Assembly: GCA_902519435.1 (NCBI GenBank) | Contig: CABYKC010000010.1 | Location: 1-22,840 of the forward strand | Reading direction: 5' to 3' | Origin: an uncultured Alphaproteobacteria bacterium | GTDB lineage: Bacteria; Pseudomonadota; Alphaproteobacteria; HIMB59; GCA-002718135 | DNA length: 22,840 nt | Part shown: positions 16,019 through 22,840 of the stretch, in pieces | How the letters are laid out: each line of letters opens with the position of its first letter | Numbering within the stretch: position 1 is the stretch's first letter | The notes under the pieces: generated by a model | The model's input: only the letters and a program-made list of their open reading frames with translations | Databases searched by the model: none | Told to the model about the DNA's origin: nothing | Made by a program: the position numbers and the translations under genes

Positions 16019-17134
16019 ATGAAATTTAAAATTCCTCGATCTAATTTTTTTAAAACACTATCTCATTTACAAGGAATAGTAGATAAAAAGAATTCATTAC
16101 CAATTTTATCAAATATTCTAATTGAAGCAAAAAATAATAAATTAAAATTATCATCAACAGATATGGATATTTCAATAATAGAGGAAATAAATTGTAATGT
16201 TTTAGAAGATGGTGCAACCACAATAAATTCCCAAATACTATATGACATAGTTAGAAAACTTGATGAGAATAGTGAAATAGAAATTATCTCAAATAATGGA
16301 AAATTATTAACATTACGTGCAAATGAATCACGCTTTTCTTTAGCTTGCTTGCCTAAAGAAGATTATCCTCTAATTGATCAAGATAATTCCGGCTCAAATT
16401 TAACTATAAACTCAAAAACTTTATTTAAATTGATAGATAAAACAAAATTTGCAATATCTAATGAAGAAACAAGATATTTTTTAAATGGTTTATATTTTAA
16501 TATTAATATTGAAGAAAACAAAAAAATAGTAACCCTAGTTGGTACAGACGGCCATCGCCTGGCCAAGTTTAGTTATATTATCAAAGATAATATTGAACAA
16601 ATATCTGGTGTAATAATACCTAAAAAAACAATATACGAATTATCAAAATTATTATCTGAGACTAATGCCGACATAAAAATATCAATTAGTTCTAATAAAA
16701 TAATATTTTTTATTGAAAATATAATATTTATATCAAAATTAATTGATGGTAGTTTCCCAGATTACAAAAGAGTCATACCAATTGACAATTCAAGTATTTT
16801 AAAAATTAATAGAGAAAAATTACTATCTGCAGTTGACAGAGTTAGCACAATTTCAAGTGAAAAATCTCCTATAATTAAATTTAAACTAATAAAAAATATT
16901 TTAAATTTGAACACTATTAATAATGAAAGTAACACAGCATCAGAAGATTTGGATATTGAATATGAAGGTGAAGAAATCGAGATCGGATTTAACTCAAAAT
17001 ACATAATGGATATTATGAATAATTTAGAAGATGAAGAAATATCAATTAAATTAAAGAATAATACTTCACCAATTATAGCTATTGAAAATTCTAACTCTAA
17101 TTTGGTGTATGTTTTAATGCCAATGAGAGTATAA
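16019..17134 (+). CDS. dnaN: DNA polymerase III subunit beta (sliding clamp)
   Basis: The beta clamp is the ring-shaped processivity factor of the replicative polymerase. The 371-residue protein shows three repeated clamp domains. Recognisable segments are KKNSLPILSNILIEA (about 23-37), TRYFLNGLYF (151-160), the cleft motif VGTDGHRLA (174-182), DGSFPDYKRVIP (about 241-252) and the C-terminal YVLMPMRV that closes the protein-binding pocket. It starts 23 bases after dnaA. The upstream TAAGAT is not a ribosome binding site and no strong one is seen. It is very AT-rich, with many Asn, Ile and Lys, but the length is normal. recF follows after five bases. Confidence 0.97.
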   Translation: MKFKIPRSNFFKTLSHLQGIVDKKNSLPILSNILIEAKNNKLKLSSTDMDISIIEEINCNVLEDGATTINSQILYDIVRKLDENSEIEIISNNGKLLTLRANESRFSLACLPKEDYPLIDQDNSGSNLTINSKTLFKLIDKTKFAISNEETRYFLNGLYFNINIEENKKIVTLVGTDGHRLAKFSYIIKDNIEQISGVIIPKKTIYELSKLLSETNADIKISISSNKIIFFIENIIFISKLIDGSFPDYKRVIPIDNSSILKINREKLLSAVDRVSTISSEKSPIIKFKLIKNILNLNTINNESNTASEDLDIEYEGEEIEIGFNSKYIMDIMNNLEDEEISIKLKNNTSPIIAIENSNSNLVYVLMPMRV

Positions 17135-17139
17135 AAAAT

Positions 17140-20687
<3,548 letters not shown>

Positions 20688-20693
20688 ATCTTA

Positions 20694-21923
20694 ATGAATA
20701 CCATACTCCTTGGTAACCTTATAAAAATAAGATGGATAGCAATTTTTGGACAATTTTTAGCAGTTTTTTTTGTTTCCTATATTATTCAAATTCAAATACC
20801 ATTTATCGAAACTTTATTAATTATAACTCTTTCAGTATTTGTTAATTTTTATTCATATTTTGAAGAAAGAAAAAATAAAACTATAAGTAATATTAAGGCT
20901 TTTTTATTTTTACTATTTGATACAATGCAATTAGGATTTTTATTATTTTTAACTGGAGGTATAGTTAATCCATTTTCCATATTAATATTAGCACCTGTAA
21001 TAACTTCAGCTTCATATTTACCCGCAGCAATGACAGTTATTTTATCTACAATATCTATTATTTTCATTATTTTACTTAATTTTTATTTTATCCCGCTTGA
21101 TCTAGGATCTGAATTCTATTTACCACAAATTTATAGTTTTGGATTAGTTTCATCTTTAATAATAACAGTAATATTTATTGCAATGTATGCCTATTTATTT
21201 GCTAATTCGTCTCGAAAAATTTCTAATGCCTTATCAATATCAAAATTACAAATTCTAAATCAAAAAAAAATAACTGAAGTGGGCTCATTAAGTGCTGCTG
21301 CAGCACACGAGCTTGGAACTCCATTAAACACTATTTTTTTAATTCTAAATGATCTTTTAAAAGAAAAAAAATTAATTGAAGATAAAAATATCACAAGAGA
21401 TATTCTTTTGCTTAAATCTCAGGCCGAAAGATGTAAAGAAATACTTCAAAGATTTTCAAAAAATCCTATGAAATTAAAAGATAAATTTCTAGAAAAAGTA
21501 AAAATAAGTGATTTAGCTAAAATTAACTTCGAAAAATTTAATAAAAATAAAAAATTAAATATTATAAATAACAAGTCTTATGATGAGCCAGAAATTATAT
21601 TTAAAGATGAGATAATGTATGCTTTGGGAAATATAATTCAAAATGCAATATTTTATTCTAAAGAGACAGTAACAGTTGAATTAAATTATTTTAAAGCAAA
21701 TGTAAAAATATCCATTATTGATGATGGTAGTGGTTTTTCAAAAGATATTATTGATAAATTAGGTGAGCCATATATTTCAAAAAATAATCAAGGAATGGGA
21801 TTAGGAATATTTATAGCTAAAAATTTGATAGAAAATATGGGGGGAAATCTTAAATTTTATAATTCCAGAGAAAATAGTGCTGTTGTTGAAATTACGTTTG
21901 ATAACTCTATCTTAAATATATGA
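20694..21923 (+). CDS. regB: Redox sensor histidine kinase of the RegB/PrrB/ActS family
   Basis: RegB senses the redox state of the respiratory chain and phosphorylates RegA. The 409-residue protein begins with about six membrane segments (residues about 12-170). It contains the family's ubiquinone-associated motif GGIVNPFSILILAPVI (88-103), and has the phosphoacceptor His205 in AAAAHELGTPLNTI, the hallmark RegB H-box. The redox-active cysteine of the family is present as Cys247 in AERCKEILQRF. The ATPase domain has an N box (LGNIIQNAIFYSK, Asn313, Asn317), DDGSGF (343-348) and GMGLGIFIAKNL (367-378). It starts six bases after gyrB without a visible ribosome binding site and overlaps regA by four bases. 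Expected in the inner membrane. Placement behind gyrB is unlike the senC-regA region of Rhodobacter. Confidence 0.92.
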   Translation: MNTILLGNLIKIRWIAIFGQFLAVFFVSYIIQIQIPFIETLLIITLSVFVNFYSYFEERKNKTISNIKAFLFLLFDTMQLGFLLFLTGGIVNPFSILILAPVITSASYLPAAMTVILSTISIIFIILLNFYFIPLDLGSEFYLPQIYSFGLVSSLIITVIFIAMYAYLFANSSRKISNALSISKLQILNQKKITEVGSLSAAAAHELGTPLNTIFLILNDLLKEKKLIEDKNITRDILLLKSQAERCKEILQRFSKNPMKLKDKFLEKVKISDLAKINFEKFNKNKKLNIINNKSYDEPEIIFKDEIMYALGNIIQNAIFYSKETVTVELNYFKANVKISIIDDGSGFSKDIIDKLGEPYISKNNQGMGLGIFIAKNLIENMGGNLKFYNSRENSAVVEITFDNSILNI

Positions 21924-22447
21924 GTATGAAGTTATTAATTGTTGATGATGATCTTCCTTTTAGAGAAAGACTTACAAGATCAATGGAAAAGAAAGGTTTT
22001 GAAGTTGTATCATCACCAAGTTTCAAAGATTCAATATCTAAAGTGTCAGAAAACAGTTTTGATTATGCAGTTGTTGATATGAGACTTGAAGATGGTTCAG
22101 GTTTAGAATTAGTTAAAGAAATGCAGAAAATTAGTCCGCATACAAAATCCTTATTACTTACAGGTTATGGAAATATTGCCACTGCTGTTGCAGCAATTAA
22201 ATCTGGAGCAATTGATTATTTACCAAAGCCAGCTGAAATAGATCAAATTTACGATGCTCTTACGAATTCTAAAGAAATATTACCCCCTCCTCCTGAGAAT
22301 CCAATGACCGCAGACAGAATTAGATGGGAACATATACAAAGAGTGTTTATACAGTGTAATAGAAATGTATCTGAAACTGCAAGAAGACTTAGAATGCATA
22401 GACGTACATTACAGAGAATACTGAATAAACATGCGCCAAGAGAATAG
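21920..22447 (+). CDS. regA: Redox response regulator of the RegA/PrrA/ActR family
   Basis: RegA is the partner of RegB and controls genes for respiration, carbon and nitrogen metabolism and other redox-dependent pathways. The 175-residue protein has a receiver domain with LLIVDDD (5-11), phosphoacceptor Asp53 in YAVVDMRLEDGSGLEL, Thr81 in LLLTGYGN and Lys103 in YLPKPAE. The family's proline hinge is LPPPPENPM (121-129). A Fis-type helix-turn-helix follows (about 133-172) with IRWEHIQRVF, NVSETARRLRMHRRTLQRIL and a HAPRE end. This helix-turn-helix is nearly invariant among alphaproteobacterial RegA proteins, so the assignment is firm. ATGA overlap with regB implies coupling. Its last 17 bases overlap the next gene. 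Confidence 0.94.
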   Translation: MSMKLLIVDDDLPFRERLTRSMEKKGFEVVSSPSFKDSISKVSENSFDYAVVDMRLEDGSGLELVKEMQKISPHTKSLLLTGYGNIATAVAAIKSGAIDYLPKPAEIDQIYDALTNSKEILPPPPENPMTADRIRWEHIQRVFIQCNRNVSETARRLRMHRRTLQRILNKHAPRE

Positions 22448-22840
22448 TAAAACTCTATCAATAGTAATTCCTGTTTTTAATGAAGTTACTTTTCTTCGTG
22501 AGCTTTTTGAACAACTTAAGTTTCATTTTAATAAAGAAAACATTGAGATCATCGTAGTCGACGATGGATCAACAGATGGTTCTTCTAATGTCTTAAAACA
22601 AATTAGACAAAAAGGTAACTATAAATTCATATTTAAAATCATTAAACTAGATATCAATTCAGGTAAGGGTAAAGCATTACAAATAGGAATACAAAATTCT
22701 AATGGAGAATATATTTTATTTCAAGATGCAGACTTAGAATTAGACACTAAAGATGCAAAAGAAATGTATGATATGATAATTGTAAATAAAGACATAAAGT
22801 GTATTTTTGGAAGTAGATATTTATCAGGTAAATTAAAAAA
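22431..22840 (+). CDS. Family 2 glycosyltransferase, dolichyl-phosphate-sugar-synthase-like, 3' end cut off
   Basis: The first 136 codons of a gene run off the right edge. The ATG at 22431 lies 17 bases before the regA stop in another frame. The product begins MRQENSKTLSIVIPVFNE, then has IIVVDDGSTDGSSNVL (40-55), NSGKGKALQIGIQNS (76-90), the metal-binding DAD in YILFQDADLEL (94-104) and FGSRYLSG (126-133). These are the GT2 (GT-A fold) nucleotide and metal motifs in the pattern of enzymes that move a sugar from a nucleotide to a polyprenyl phosphate (DPM1/GtrB-like). Acceptor and sugar cannot be told, and membrane segments that could follow are outside the window. Overlap suggests it is transcribed with regBA. 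Confidence 0.85.
   Translation, partial: MRQENSKTLSIVIPVFNEVTFLRELFEQLKFHFNKENIEIIVVDDGSTDGSSNVLKQIRQKGNYKFIFKIIKLDINSGKGKALQIGIQNSNGEYILFQDADLELDTKDAKEMYDMIIVNKDIKCIFGSRYLSGKLK

Overview
The window is a compact stretch of a low-GC (about 30% by eye) alphaproteobacterial chromosome, most likely from a streamlined marine lineage such as SAR11/Pelagibacterales or a look-alike AT-rich group. Evidence for Alphaproteobacteria: the fabA-fabB-fabI order, the mutM/ubiE divergent pair beside rpsT-dnaA, a RegB/RegA redox two-component pair with the family's diagnostic motifs, and a long, basic IF-2 N-terminus. Evidence for streamlining: 22 protein genes cover about 98.6% of the window, only about 320 bases are non-coding, and most neighbours overlap or lie within 25 bases. 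I see no tRNA, rRNA, insertion sequence, phage gene, CRISPR array or large repeat.

Layout. Bases 1-7401 (+) hold the transcription/translation cluster nusA (5' end cut off), infB, rbfA, truB, rpsO, pnp. A glycerophosphodiester phosphodiesterase starts inside the pnp end (7379-8134, +) and its stop interlocks with the stop of the oppositely oriented fabI. Bases 8131-13321 (-) read, in transcription order, ubiE, coaBC, a ThiF/MoeB-like E1 enzyme, fabA, fabB, fabI: quinone methylation, CoA synthesis and unsaturated fatty acid synthesis. mutM (13323, +) starts one base from the ubiE start on the other strand. Then come rpsT and, after the longest gap (146 bases), dnaA, dnaN, recF, gyrB, regB, regA and the start of a family 2 glycosyltransferase that runs off the end.

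How the genes work together. The left block is the conserved NusA-IF2 region: transcription elongation, initiation of translation, ribosome maturation, tRNA pseudouridylation, S15 and RNA decay. The central block feeds membrane lipid, CoA and ubiquinone synthesis. The right block is chromosome initiation and topology (DnaA, clamp, RecF, gyrase B) with a redox-sensing two-component system attached directly behind gyrB.

The content is mostly housekeeping, and I do not see a convincing undescribed system. The points worth a second look are small: a MutM that has lost three of its four zinc-finger cysteines, a ThiF-like enzyme missing one zinc cysteine, divergent start codons one base apart with a promoter that predicts a leaderless mutM mRNA, a similar arrangement at rpsT, regBA joined to the dnaA-gyrB run, and absent members of otherwise common alphaproteobacterial clusters.
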